DNA of 64,000 nucleotides from NCBI GenBank assembly GCA_049724395.1, contig JAUGWO010000133.1, forward strand, positions 1 to 64,000, in the 5' to 3' direction. This stretch comes from Spongospora subterranea f. sp. subterranea (Eukaryota > Endomyxa: Phytomyxea > Phytomyxea > Plasmodiophorida). Under the pieces are notes generated by a model, which had not been told where the DNA came from, did not search any database, and saw only the letters and a program-made list of their open reading frames with translations. Made by a program: the position numbers and the translations under genes. Numbering within the stretch: the first letter of the stretch is position 1; the number at the start of each line of letters is the position of its first letter. This document shows positions 11,919 to 23,325 of this stretch, piece after piece.

Positions 11919-14849
11919 CTATCTGCTGAATTGAACCGGCGCGCGGCCATCTTCGCCACCATATGGATTCTCTTCGCTGAAACCGAGCCGAGAACGTTTT
12001 CGCGATTGCTTTCCGGATAGCGCAACCTTGAGCGGGACCTTTGGCGGAGCCGTGAAACCGAAAGATTTGGCGACCGCTTCCAAGTTCAACGAGTGCACGT
12101 CGAACACGTCCTTCATTGACGCCTGAAAGGGACATGATTCAGAGTCTATTACATTGAAAAATGTGCATTTCAAATATTCAAAAAATCATACCTGGGCATA
12201 GCCCTGGATGTAGGAACGGTAGGCTTCTCGAGCTGAACGATGAAGGTAATAAGTCTTCTCAATTAGGTTCTCAAGCTGCGACTGAACATTGGCGAGCTTG
12301 TTGGCGGGGAATTCGAACTCGCTCACTGGAATCTGCACGTACCCCATGGCTCAGATACAAAATGAAACCAAGAACAACATTGCACCAAGAGCACTAAAAA
12401 AGGTTCGCATTCCAAAAAATGTAAGAACGTATTCCGAAACTTGAAAGAAAAAAAAAGTCAGAGCCAACCTTGGCGTATTTTAAATGATGCAAGAAGCGGA
12501 TCTCTTGTGGCAGAAGAAACAGAAGCGCCTTGCCAGTTGCTCCGGCGACGCCGCGGGCGGTTCGGCCAACGCGATGGATATATTCCTTGGGGTCAGACGG
12601 CGGGTCAAACTGAACGATCCAGTCAACTGCTGGGATATCCAGACCCCGGGCGGCAACATCCGTGCATAGCAGAACACCTCGCTCAGCATTGACAAACTAT
12701 AGAAATGATTGTAAGATTGCCATCAGAATAAAGGAGACATTCGACTTTGGCAACAACCGAAAACAACCGAAAAGTCGTAAGCCAGAGTTAACAAAAACAT
12801 CTTGATTCATAAAGCGCAAAGTGACGAAAATTTACCTCAAAAAAAGTGGAGGTGCGTTTGCTTTGTTTCAGTTTTCCGTGCAATTCGATGACGGGCACAT
12901 CGATGTAATTAAGCAGCTCAGCGTAAAACTTCACAGACATGCAGGTCGAAAAAAACACGATCACTTTTTTCTTGGTGTTGCGCTTTAAGAATGTGTAGAG
13001 CAGCAAGAATCGTCGCTCAGAAGGGCACATGACGTACCCCTGCTCGAGACCTAAACGTAAGCAAGGCGTCAGAATCATCCACGTGGCAATAACGTCAGCC
13101 CTGGTACAATTCAATAAAGCTACGGAAAATCCGAAAACAGAACAACAAAGGAACGGTGCATTCAAACATAACTAAAAATATTGAATAGACCCCTAAACAG
13201 GCATTGATAAAATTTCGGAAGAAAGGGAATATTTTACCTTTGCGTGTGGCGGAATCCTTGTGGTCATCAACGCCGATGTAGACTGGGTTTTTCCTGGTCG
13301 AGACCCGTAAAATATCTTTGACCTGAATAAATTGTATTAGATAATTGGAAAAACATCATTGATAACCGATTACCTTCTGAGTTTGTGTGGCTGAAAACAG
13401 CATAGTCTGCCGTTCAGAGGGCAACAATTTTACAATCTCCCGTAGCTCCTGCTCGAAACCGATTTCAAGAATTCGGTCGGCCTAAATATATGTGAAAAAT
13501 TGCAACAATATGACAAACATATCGCTTCATACTTCATCGATAACGAGGCCAATGAGATTTTTGAAAACAAACCGCGTGTTTTGCAAATGGTCCAAAAGAC
13601 GTCCTGGAGTTGCTACGACCAGGTTTGACCCCCGTTTGAGCTTGTCCTCTTCGGCTTTACGAGAAGCACCTCCAATAACTATTGCATGCGTTTGCGAGTG
13701 ATATTTGCATACCTTGCGCACCTCACCATAGATCTGAAAAATTCAAACTAGCACCAGAAAGTTGTCAAATAATGTGAGAACTTACCTGAAGTGCGAGCTC
13801 GCGAGTTGGAGTAATCACGATGACGCCAGTGCCGTTACGTGGCTTAAACTCAGCCTTATGTAGGAGTTCGACTGACGGTAACAAGAACGCCATGGTCTTT
13901 CCGGAACCCGTCTTCGCCGCACCAAGAACATCATTTCCGGCAAGCAGCACTGGAATGCAACGTGCTTGAACCTGGAAAATAATAAATTTATATGGAAAAT
14001 CACGTGCATAAAAAAACACATGGCGTAAAAAACATCGACCGAGCTAGAAGAAACTTCCAACACGTAGCAGGCTCGCCAAATTTTAAGATGTCGTTAAGAC
14101 AATTAATAATAATGAGGTGTGCTCATACCTCAGTCATGCGGGTATACCCAATTTCTTTCAATGCGGAACGGGTTGCCTCAGACAGCACCAATGAGTCGAA
14201 TTCATAATTGAACGCGACAGTGGCGCTGTCGTTCGCTGGTGATGGGGATTCAATCATCTCCGGTACCTTGTTGTCCTCCATTTCTTCAGTCTCTAGCACT
14301 TTTTTCGGCCTTCCTCTTCTTGCTCGTCACCGTTACTGGTTCTACTTCAACCTCATCCTTGGCGCATTCGCTGGCGGTTTGGCCATTAACGACTGGAGTG
14401 ACATTTTCTGGTAACGCGACGGGTAACTTGCCGTTCTTGGCTTTTTTCTTCTTCGTTATCACAGAGGATTCCTGATTCGAGTCGTTTACAGAAGCGATCG
14501 CATTGGCAGTATTATTATTCACCAGCGGAGCGGTACCCTCAGGTTCTGACTCAGGCTGACTGATTCCAATGACTGTGGCCGTTTTCGTCTTTTTCGATTT
14601 CTTCTTTTTCAACGTAACGTCGAGGACGCTACGAACTGACACCTGATTGATGGTCTGCTCCCCGGTTGATGTCACCGGATCAACTGGGGTCGAGATCTGG
14701 CTGGTTGCGTTACGTTCAACAGCAATCTCCTCCTCATCTTCCACGAGTTCAACGCTGGGAACTACATAATCCAGGTCGGGAACAGACGCTGAGGTCTTGG
14801 CGCCCCGTTTGCCACGTCGAGCATTCTTCTTGGGTATATCGATCGCCAT
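11919..14849 (-). CDS. HAS1: ATP-dependent RNA helicase Has1/DDX18 (DEAD-box)
   Basis: Nine exons on the minus strand: 14849-14129, 13971-13786, 13733-13533, 13481-13374, 13322-13238, 13050-12836, 12696-12469, 12332-12192, 12122-11919. All introns are GT-AG. Motifs in order: Q-motif GYTRMTEVQ, motif [10 protein letters not shown], Ia TPTREL, Ib TPGRLLDHL, a II-region [16 protein letters not shown] split by an intron, [44 protein letters not shown]. The tail [20 protein letters not shown] is diagnostic of Has1/DDX18, a nucleolar 60S/40S ribosome-biogenesis helicase. The Lys-rich N-terminus (about 190 aa) is out of frame with the core by one base at an A6 run (14300-14305). Without one A the whole gene is 695 aa and in frame. 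The II element shows Asp-Glu-Ala-Asp as expected. Confidence 0.95.
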
Positions 14850-15562
14850 TGTCGTAGGAGGAAGAACCTCAGATGTATCGGGCCGCCTTCACCAGACGGA
14901 GAAACGATCCCCTACGGACCCCGCAAACTCCGTTACGGTGTTTGACCGAGTCAATTGAAATGTTCAACCATTCAAAGCGTCATGACCGTCCGAACAATGT
15001 CCATACGTTCTAACCGTTTTGAAACGGGTCCAGCATGAGCGATGGTGATTGTTTGGATAAATAAACTTGATGAGACTCGTAATGGCTTGACCGCTCCCCA
15101 TTACGAGTCTCGTTTGATTTTCGGACGGTGACGACACATGATCAGATACCTTTACAATAAAAGTTTATCAAGTACATTCGATCTCATCACATTCAAGCTC
15201 AGGTTGCCTGGATTGACGGACATGCCCAAGTCGCTGTCCATTTTGGAAAACGCAATGTTGATGCAATTATTAGATCAAAGCCCGCTGTGAAACTATGAAA
15301 AGCTGCCATCTGCAACATTTTGGAGCACATGCAAAAATATTACTGTTGACCAACAATGCACGAATAACGGAACTCACCGAATCCTGCACATACAATGCGA
15401 AGATGATTTTCGGTGATGGCTCAGCAGAATACACCATATGCGATTAGCCGGTCTGTTAGATAAGCTGAATTTGGAATTAATAATATACCTGGACGCTGAC
15501 GCTCTAATAGCCGAAAACAACCAGATGTATTTGAAGAATCACAAATCAATACAAGACTCAAA
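14850..15562. other. Intergenic, no gene recognised
   Basis: This is probably the Has1 promoter side (14850 upward) and the 3' flank of the ARMC1-like gene. No conserved ORF or repeat was seen. Confidence 0.4.
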
Positions 15563-16482
15563 TCACCAAATTGACGTCCAAACTTTAGAAAATATGCTTT
15601 TCGCCCTGTTTTGGGATTCGATTTTTTTTCGTTCCAGTTGTCTTTGTCTGGCTAGCCTATTCGCTAAGCTGCTTTCCTCAAAAGAATCAGCATAAATACT
15701 AAGTGCATCCGGGCGAGCTTTAAACGACTGATGCTCCAGATATTGCGGTGCTGACGAGCCTCCACTGGCCTCGGCATTGGAAAACTTCTCTAGAATCTCT
15801 TCAGATTCAATATTTATTCTGCGAAGCGATTCCACCAGATGATAGCTGAGCGACTTCTTCACCGAGTAGACCGTTGCAATGTGTCTACGATTGATGGAAA
15901 CGCTCACGACGCCAGCAACTTGGAGGATTGCGCTTTTAACGGCTTCTTCATCATCCGAAGCACAATTCAATTGAAGCTTAACCGATTCCAAACTCTTTTT
16001 CTTGAATGATTGCACTCGCGTCTCATCGCTTTTGGCCAAATTCACCAAACTTGCGCTGCAAAAATGCGCCTGAAATGAGGATTAATAATTACGCGCTTCG
16101 GGCAAACAGAGATGAACATTACAAGGTTCTGATTAGAATGAGTGCACAGTTCAGTGAGGTTGGATACTAGTTGTTTCATTGATAACAGGAGTGTGCGATT
16201 CGAGGGATGTGATGAAAGAAAAAGTACAGTCTGTGCAGCCAGAAGCATTACAGAAAGATCATTACCAGCGGATAAAAAGTTAATTAACCCGCCAATGCAG
16301 CCCTGTTCCCGAGCAATATATAATTGGTTATCAGGCTCTGTTGCCAGCTGCCTCAGCTGGATATTCAAACAAAGTTAGAAAAACGCGAGGCATCAGCGTG
16401 GCAGGGGCACCTTCAGGGCAATAGCCTCTGGATGCAGCGGAGTAGCATCATGAGCTGGTGTGGAGCTATAGGTCGTGGACAT
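15563..16482 (-). CDS. ARMC1-like protein (armadillo plus HMA-like domain)
   Basis: Three exons: 16482-16411 (ATG at 16482), 16356-16123 and 16069-15563, all phase 0, giving 270 aa. Human ARMC1 is about 282 aa. After a short leader, exon 2 carries an armadillo-like helical segment (LRQLATEPDNQLYIAREQGC, then GGLINFL). Exon 3 carries a ferredoxin-like, heavy-metal-associated-type segment (VKLQLNCASDDEEAVKSAIL, then VAGVVSVSI) without the metal-binding CxxC. A basic stretch follows, and the C-terminus is short and aromatic (SIFSKVWTSIW). This order matches ARMC1, which in animals associates with mitochondrial distribution machinery. The first intron is supported by the frame and by a CTAAC branch-like motif before ATCCAG. 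Orthology is inferred from the domain layout and the opening motif. Confidence 0.7.
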
Positions 16483-17317
16483 GATGACTAGACTTGGGAG
16501 CTTCTCTCCAGCAACCGCAGAGTTAGACTGCACGACCCTCGACCTGGCCGCTGAGGCTCTGATTAGAATGGCCAGTTTTCAGATCCTATCGTGACAAGTG
16601 AATAAAATCGAGAGAGACGCGGGTTGCAGCCTTGGGCACTCCGGTCCACTGCAAAGTCAACAACGAGAGAAGGGGCAAGTGGGTTGCAGTTACTGCAACA
16701 TGGGCTCGTCGTCCAACTGCACCCAGTCAGCAAAAGAATGGTACCCCGCTTAGCTGACTTGAACCCGGAGGCCGCGTTGACAGTTGCCGGAGCCCCCGTG
16801 GTGATCGCGTCCCTCGGATGGTGCGCCCTGGTGACTGCTACAGAGGCCCCGCGCACAGTCAAACTGGGTCAACTGATCACTCAGCCAGCGACCTGAATGA
16901 TCCGACCGTCAATCGACATTGAGGTTTCATTGAAATCTCAAACGTGAGAACGCCTGAGGATTGTTTGACAAACACCCGCCGGGCAACACGTGATTGCCAG
17001 CATGCCTTTTAATGACTTCGACCGGCAAATTCGTACATTGAGGTCAAACAGACGGTTACGAATTGCGATCGAACCGTCGATCGTATTCATGGTGAACTGT
17101 CGGGCCGGCTAAGCATCTCGTCTGAAGCAGAACAAAACCGTTACAATGTGTTCACATCTACCGATTTCACTTTCCTCGCAATCTGGGTAAACCTGAAATC
17201 CGTTAGGCGACGACGGGGCATCGTTCAATGTTCCAGGTTCAGCGCGAGAACTCAGATTTGATCGCGCCCATCATTGGCCAGTTGACGGTATCGGGACGTT
17301 AAACCACTCAACCTTCA
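16483..17317. other. No gene recognised
   Basis: Open frames at 16563-16896 on both strands have compositional features of shadow ORFs and no recognisable domain. Confidence 0.35.
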
Positions 17318-17385
17318 CAGCTTTAAATCTCCTGCCAAACGATTTGTCGGGCAGCTTTAAATCTCCTGCCAAACGATTTGTCGGT
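17318..17385. repeat. Tandem duplication, unit about 34 bp, two copies
   Basis: The string agctttaaatctcctgccaa continuing to acgatttgtcgg occurs twice back to back, without mismatches over about 33 bases. Confidence 0.85.
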
Positions 17386-17944
17386 AAGTCTGAGTGTTTC
17401 ATATTCTTCTCTCTACCATCTTCATTTTACGAACGTCGTGCTTGTTGACAATGCCGTCTGTCGAAAATCAGTCAAAGAGTTACTGTGATAGATCTCCCTC
17501 GTATTACTTCTTTTATATGTTCCGAAACCAGTGCGTTTTGTGTCAGGACGCATCATCGCGTATCGTCTTGTCGTTAATAACTCATGGCGATATTCGTAAT
17601 TGATCCTTTGATATCGTTTTACTCAAGCAAAAGATATCCCACCCAGGGTGCAACTGCCTATGAGTTGGCTGTGTCATCCTGTAGGACAACACTGTAAACA
17701 AGCCTGTGTAAATAAATCAAAAGGCAGAAATTCCTCGCTCCGACGTAGTCAGAAAGTCGAGAAATAAAAGTACTTTGGTTCTTTTTAAACGTGCTCCAGA
17801 GACATGGCCTCCATACGCACTCCAAGGGGGGCTCTTCGCCTCAATTTTAGATCCGCATCGCATCAAATATGATGGTCTGATAGTCGCTAGCTATTCTATC
17901 AAAAAGGAATCCGTCTCATAGCAGGCATACCGTAGAATATAAGG

Positions 17945-18288
17945 GTGTGGAGATGCTAGCTAAATATTATGGGATTTCTTACACAACGTCGGACCTTGTA
18001 GAAACCGCAGGAATACTTCCCGATACTGGACCAAGGACCATGTCACAACCTACCTTCAACAACCTACCTTCAACGGGAGAATAAAGGCACGTTCCCAAAG
18101 ATGTCTGTCCGAGGGTAGTTGGTGTTGATTGGAAACGATTATATTGGTATGAAGATGAGTTTGATAGGCTTTACAAGGTTAGAACCGTGATTGAAGCTTG
18201 TATATTTGCTAATTTTTCTGGTATTCCTAGCGTTTTAGAACATGACAAATTCCCTTATAACCGTCCCTACCCTCTATGAAGGATACTG
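17945..18288 (+). other. Protein-like open segments without start codons
   Basis: Two consecutive plus-strand segments read like protein: about 17945-18080, opening VEMLAKYYGISYTTSDLVET, and about 18097-18288, with VDWKRLYWYEDEFDRLYKVR. They are interrupted by a stop. A 14-bp tandem repeat (aacctaccttcaac twice, near 18050-18077) lies at the end of the first. They may be exons or a decayed element; I recognise no family. Confidence 0.3.
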
Positions 18289-18519
18289 ACGGATTGAAAG
18301 AGGGCAGTTCCTCCTGTTGTCTTTAATCATGGTGCAGCGGTCCTGCTCTTACGAGCGTAGCCTTGATCGCCCACAGATTAGCTTGGTGTCGAGTTCACGA
18401 ATGGAAAGGTAGGCCTGACTAACAACCCTAGATGACCTCAACATTCTTCCTACCCCTTCCTTGAGTTAACTGTTGCTGCGTGATATCACACATTCCTTTA
18501 ACCCTTTGTTATGGTTGAG

Positions 18520-18800
18520 ATTCGGGCGCGTCGAGGCTACTGAGGTCGACTGCGCGCCAGCCATGGCCACGACGATATACCAAGACAATAAAAACGAACG
18601 ATTGCTCTGGCAAGTAGCACGATGACTTCACGACGTACCAAACATATTGACATTCGACATCATTTATACGTGAAAGGATAACAGGGGGTGACGTCAAGTT
18701 AGAGTACTATTGCCCAACTGATTGGATAACAGCCGATATATTGACGAAGGCACTTAATCCAACGGCGTTCATTCGCCTGCACAGTATAATTTCGAGTGTA
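18520..18800 (+). mobile_element. Copia RNase H remnant
   Basis: In broken plus-strand frames the sequence reads TTIYQDNKNE (near 18572-18600), RTKHIDIRHHLY (near 18632-18668) and DWITADILTKAL (near 18720-18756). These correspond to the conserved C-terminal RNase H end of copia polyproteins (DNQSA / RTKHIDIRYH / ADILTKAL). Frameshifts and stops show it is a relic. No LTR was identified. Confidence 0.75.
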
Positions 18801-18824
18801 AATATCTGCTGCGGCGATGAATCA

Positions 18825-19397
18825 CTAGTGAGATATCTGCAGCTGCCTCGATTCGCATGGATCTGCACCCTCCCAAATAACCTCATCAAGTCGAACGTGA
18901 AAGTCAAAGGACATTTTATCTGACTTTGCCGGAGGCGCGACATTGTCAAACACCAGTACATGATCATGACCTACCCAATAATGTGAGAATTGCGATGGTG
19001 CCACATTCTGAGCAAATGGATGCGAACCAATCTCGCGCGGAAAACAGTGAGTGTTGCCCTCCGAGTCTGTAAAGACCAGGTTGGAGGCCTGCGGCGACCA
19101 GGCCGACAACTGCACAATCACTGTATTGCGGATCGATTCCAACCCCTTTACGACGTAAAGTCGGTCTATATAAACGGTGTCTGTGCACCTCGACTTGTTC
19201 GGCGCACGTATCCCGTATCCCGAATGTAGGGCATCCGATTGCCACGCCGCCGCTTCTTGCCGCTGACACAATTCCGCGCCGCCTGTTGGATTGCGTTTGC
19301 GATCGGGTCTCAGACCGTGGTGTGGTTGTCCTACAACGTAACTGTCAGCGTCCGCTGCTCCAAGGATCGTGTTTGCTGCTCCAAGGATCGTGTGCAC
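18825..19397 (-). CDS. Hypothetical protein
   Basis: An uninterrupted minus-strand frame of 190 codons. The central part (VYIDRLYVVKGLESIRNTVI and SQFSHYWVGHDHVLVFDN) has protein-like composition. The first about 50 codons contain a short repeat (TILGAA twice). I do not recognise a family, and the 3' end abuts the copia relic. It could be a piece of an element or a genuine small gene. Confidence 0.35.
   Translation of the reverse strand: MHTILGAANTILGAADADSYVVGQPHHGLRPDRKRNPTGGAELCQRQEAAAWQSDALHSGYGIRAPNKSRCTDTVYIDRLYVVKGLESIRNTVIVQLSAWSPQASNLVFTDSEGNTHCFPREIGSHPFAQNVAPSQFSHYWVGHDHVLVFDNVAPPAKSDKMSFDFHVRLDEVIWEGADPCESRQLQISH
19361..19395. repeat. Short tandem duplication of GCTCCAAGGATCGTGT
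   Basis: The 16- to 19-bp string gctgctccaaggatcgtgt is present in two adjacent copies, with a third partial inverted version (cacgatccttatagcagc) about 25 bp downstream. Confidence 0.7.
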
Positions 19398-19813
19398 AAT
19401 TTAGTGAACCACGATCCTTATAGCAGCGTACGGATCCAAAACACTTGTCAAGAAATAATTCTGCTCGTGAATAATGTAGAGTTTTCCTGTCGTGTGACGT
19501 AGATAGCTTCCTTCGACAATTACTCATCTTGTTTTCGCGCTTCGCCGCAATAGGCTTTTGCAATTAGGCCCAAAATTTCGCTTATTTCCAGCCGTCAACC
19601 GCATCGTGGTCATGACATTGCCAGAATCACACTGAAAAAACGGGTATATATCTGATAATACGTATTAGCGTCGTCTGCGTTGCAAATTCATCGACAATAC
19701 AGTAGAGATGCGCCCTCCTACCCTCGCATTAACTTGGAGTTTTGTTATGTCAGTTATTATACTATTGACCGCTGAAGCGGACCAAGAATAATCTCGTCTG
19801 CCAAGATCGAGAA

Positions 19814-20476
19814 ATGAGACGTCTGGGCCGTCGCCTGTCCACAGTAGTGTCGCCATCGGCCTGGATTGCACCCAGCGCCACTGTGGAAGGCTCTGTTCGA
19901 CTCGAAGCCCATTCCAGTGTTTGGTATAATACCGTTATCAGAGGTAAATGCACGAGATGCATCTTTCGAATGTCATTTGATTTTGTTTTACAACTTAAAT
20001 CATTTCATCAATGTTTCCATCTGTATTTTCATTTTGTTCTTTGTTTACAGGAAATGTGACAATCGGCTGTGATTCCAATGTGCAAGACGGGTCTGTCGTG
20101 GTCGGGGATGGCAATAAACCAACTGAGATCGGTAGTGGAGTCACGATCGGCCATGCCGCTCGACTTCATTCGTGCAAAATTGGCGACCGTTGTCTTGTTG
20201 GAATTGGGTCCATCATCACCAATGCCGAAATGCAGGCCGGTTCACAGCTTGGTGCCGGCGCCGTCCTTCAACCTGGAGCGCTTGTACAAACCGGACAGGT
20301 TATATTTCTTTGATCTGTTATCTCAGTTTCTTGATAAGATTCCAGATTTGGGCGGGTAAAATCCTGCGAAATATCATCGTGATTTGACTTCGGCAGAAAC
20401 GGCGTTTTTGGAGCAATCCGCTAAGATATACGTTCAAAATGCAGAAATGCACCGAGCAGAACTGGGGAATAAATAA
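19814..20476 (+). CDS. Gamma-carbonic-anhydrase-like protein
   Basis: Three exons: 19814-19943, 20051-20298 and 20346-20476. The protein is a left-handed beta-helix of hexapeptide repeats. It opens with a short Arg-rich leader (MRRLGRRLST), suggesting mitochondrial import. Family motifs visible are SSVWYNTVIRG, NVQDGSVV, VTIGHAARLHSCKIGDRCLV, GIGSIITNAEM, AGAVLQPGALVQTGQ, then IWAG and PAKYHRDLT. Of the three zinc ligands of active gamma-CA, the His in VTIGH and the following LH are present. The first, normally after NIQDxSVx, is Val, and the Arg-Gly-Asp becomes Arg-Gly-Asn, so catalysis is doubtful. It resembles gamma-CA-like subunits of mitochondrial complex I. Exon 3 needs a one-step frame correction at the A4 run 20358-20361 between WAG and NPAK. 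Confidence 0.85.
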
Positions 20477-21112
20477 TGCCAAATTTGCTATGGTGCCCTT
20501 GAGGGAGCGCTTTCGGCCCAGAATAGCCGACGTAACGTTCCTTGGCGCTTAGCGCGAACTGCAATTACCGGATCCAAACCTTTGATTTCCACGCCTGTAC
20601 TACGGCGGGATCCGAGACGTTTTTTGGTTTCAGCGAATTCCTTATCTGATGAGTCGTCAGATGAAATATCCAGCGGGTTTGGATCATTCAGAAATTGCTC
20701 AAGCTTTTTCCGGCCGAGTTTAACGCTGTCAGGAATGCACTCATCGCCCTATTCAGGAAATTGAGAAGCGTCACTGATTATCTGATTTTGTCACTGACGA
20801 TTTTGTAGGATGTCCTCGGAATGTATTGAGATGGTTCAAAAAGTGCCAGTTCTCCATCGGTACAGGAAGATGATGGTTCCGAATCATCAAAAAGATGTTG
20901 AATCCGTCGTATATTCCTGCCGCAGTTCTAGTGCTGTAGGAGGCAGACAGCGACCTTTGCCGCGCAATGGGCGGAATCCTCTCAACGAGAGCTATATCAT
21001 CTTGAGTCTTTCCCGAATATGATGTCGATGGCTGTCGTAAGATAATGGATGTTGCGCGACGCCAGGTAATAGAATCGGCAATCTGTTCACTGGAGGACGC
21101 TTCATCGTTCAT
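20477..21112 (-). CDS. Hypothetical protein, at least two exons
   Basis: A minus-strand C-terminal exon (about 20743 down to 20495) reads DECIPDSVKLGRKKLEQFLN, then DDSSDKEFAETKKRL, and ends GTLRRLFWAESAPSRAP. It joins across a 50-nt intron (ATC|GTCAGT ... GAATAG|GGC) to an upstream exon containing ALFEPSQYIPRTSYKI. A Ser-rich segment (21112 to about 20900) lies further 5' in another frame, so an intron or indel near 20930 is unresolved. Composition (acidic Ser patches, basic Arg/Lys) suggests a soluble regulatory protein. The family was not recognised. It is convergent with the gamma-CA gene, the two stops being about 20 bp apart. Confidence 0.45.
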
Positions 21113-21229
21113 AATTGCTCAACGCGTCGTCCGAATGTCGTCGTCAACCGTACTCGCCGATCACCAAAGCTGTAGCTTGTTTAAAACCTCTTTCAAGGAC
21201 TTCAAATACTATTTTGATGCGTTTTAGAG

Positions 21230-22190
21230 TGTTTCAGATAGACAAATGTGGAATTACCTGATATGTGATAATTTTGTGAAAGTATCAGATAAAATTTATT
21301 TTTCGTCATGAAGCTCACGGCCAAATGCTTGACGATCTACATTCGATCTACTATTGATGAAATAGGCTCTAGTCATTAGGCAATAACGACATTGACATTG
21401 TTACTGAAAGAAATGTCGATTACAAAAAAACTCATAGTACTAGTAAAATCGTCAACAAGCACCCTACATCGCTCAACTCTGACCGTTATGGCAATTGGTA
21501 TGATGGATGAAAAATGTGTCTATTGATGACGTTGAAGGTAAATGAACTGGATGCTTATACCAACGACACTTCATACGATAATTGGTATTCATAATGGATT
21601 GATCCTCCAGATTTCCATTGCATTTTGTAGTTAATTTCCCTATCTTAGTCATGATTGTGAAAAAATACAAATTGCTGTGAATACGGAGAGAGGGCGAGAC
21701 GAAGCCCAATCGTGTGCCACACTCATGAACGCTGAAGAACTACCCTGGAAAGGGCTCCAATTCACATTTATCAATCGCTCGGCTCAAGACTGGAATTGTT
21801 GTTGATAGGCAGAGTTATTTGTTGCAATCCAGTGCCAAAGCTCGAGTTTTCTCGAAAAGGTGGCCGTGTGGCTATGCACTGTGTTTGTTGCTTTTAGTCT
21901 TTGACCCCATGAGGCGATAACCCATTACATGAAGGACCTTTTATGTAATATAGTCACAAAGGCGAAGATTCATTTTGAGGATCAGGTGACGTCATTTAGA
22001 TCTTGCAACATGTTCGCTAGGGATTGTTGCGTGCTTTGTTAACCAATGAATCGTCTGCTCAATGTTATTTCTGAATGTAGGTGTCAATATCATGAAGTTG
22101 AAATTATTACCCAAATGAAAACCGATTCGACTGCAATTGTGTACAAAACCAAGGAGATTAAATGTCTAGTGTCATTTGTTTAGTACTGTA
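21230..22190. other. No gene recognised
   Basis: AT-rich sequence with short open frames only. A downstream exon of the UBL-UBA gene may lie here, but none could be identified. Confidence 0.35.
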
Positions 22191-22194
22191 ATAC

Positions 22195-22800
22195 CTGTTT
22201 ACAGTGAGGGCATGTCTGACCAAATCAATTGACCTAAATCCCATCTCGTACAGCAACTGGACTTTCCCTGGATCAAACCTATCAATCTGGGCTGTATCCG
22301 CTGTAGTTGCTTCTACTTTATGAGCTGAGCATATCTGAAAAGGTACAAGTTGGTATGATCATGAGCCATCGTTAGCATTGCACTCACCTTTTTCTCCTGC
22401 TGTCGAGTTTGCTGCTCATTGACGGATACATGATGGCGACGGTGACTAAAGAATATGATGATAGTATCTCCTGACTTCACACCGAGATCGAAAAGATTCG
22501 CAGTGCCGACTTCACTCAATAGACGTCCTCTATGGACTAGCATCTGAGTGGACATTGAAATTGCATTCGGAAAACATATTAGTTTGATGATATATACAGA
22601 AAGCAGAAATGGGAAAGTAAACTCACTGCAGGTAAAGGACATTAGCGTGATATATATGATATCGTAAAAATTACCTGTCCAGGGATTGGTATCTGCCAGT
22701 GATCAGCAATCGCAGCCTTAAGTGCAAGTATTGTAGATTTTAATCGGCTCATGAGGACTTTGGTGCCAATACCAGTCAATGTCACCACCGAGATCTGCAT
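22195..22800 (-). CDS. UBL-UBA domain protein, 3' end uncertain
   Basis: Three exons: 22800-22675 (ATG at 22800, 42 codons), 22543-22388 and 22334-22195. Exons 1 and 2 form a ubiquitin-like fold: MQISVVTLTGIGTKVLMSRL, then ILALKAAIADHWQIPIPGQ, then MLVHRGRLLSEVGTANLFDL, then VKSGDTIIIFF. The intron lies in the loop where the UBL sequence continues exactly. Exon 3 carries a UBA-type motif KVQLLYEMGFRSIDLVRHAL. A UBL plus UBA layout is typical of shuttle or adaptor proteins linking ubiquitinated clients to the proteasome (Dsk2/ubiquilin, UBAC1, NUB1). The spacing here is short, and I cannot choose among them. A 5' splice site (AACAG|GTATT) follows the UBA, so at least one more exon is expected but not found. 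Confidence 0.65.
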
Positions 22801-23095
22801 CGCTGCGGCGATCGATTGGTGAATTATGCTGGCGAGGGTTACCAGACCTTTCAAGGAATGAAGTTCGTCAGCTGGAAACTCACGATACCACGTCTGTGAG
22901 TATCAATCATTGCACATCACTAAGTGGTGCACAATATCTCACTGGAGACTGGGTGAAGTGGATGTCCTATGACATGCAGTATAGCACAGCCGCATTTGCG
23001 TTGACTGAGCCCCCAATCAAACGCATCATAGATCATTACTGGTGTATCTCTGCTGTTTCGTTACGCGACTTTTGCGACTACTGTACCTGTACCAA

Positions 23096-23305
23096 ATCTA
23101 ACGATCGCATTAACTGTACCAAAATTCCTTTAGCGATCCTGACTTTTAATCTATCCTAAGCGCTGTTTATTTAGATCGAAGATAGATTAAAAGTCAGGAT
23201 CGCAAAAAGAATTTTTTGGTACTAACGATCGCATTAACTGTATCAACATTCCTTTAGCGATCCTGACTTTTAATCTATCTTCGATGTAAATAAACAGCGC
23301 TTAGG
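23096..23305. repeat. Alternating direct/inverted triplet repeat (hairpin)
   Basis: A block X (acgatcgcattaactgtacc through cctttagcgatcctgactttt and aatctatc) is followed by an inverted copy of the second half (gatagattaaaagtcaggatc, with ctaagcgctgtttattta). A second direct copy of X then ends in taaataaacagcgcttag. The inverted part pairs with either flanking copy over about 60 bp. Confidence 0.85.
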
Positions 23306-23325
23306 TTCTCTGCGTCAAGCAACGC

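Noticed and set aside
16563-16896. Overlapping open frames on both strands with Gly/Ala/Thr-rich translations
   Set aside because: No domain, no splice-consistent neighbours, and the two frames mirror each other; likely shadow ORFs in GC-rich DNA.
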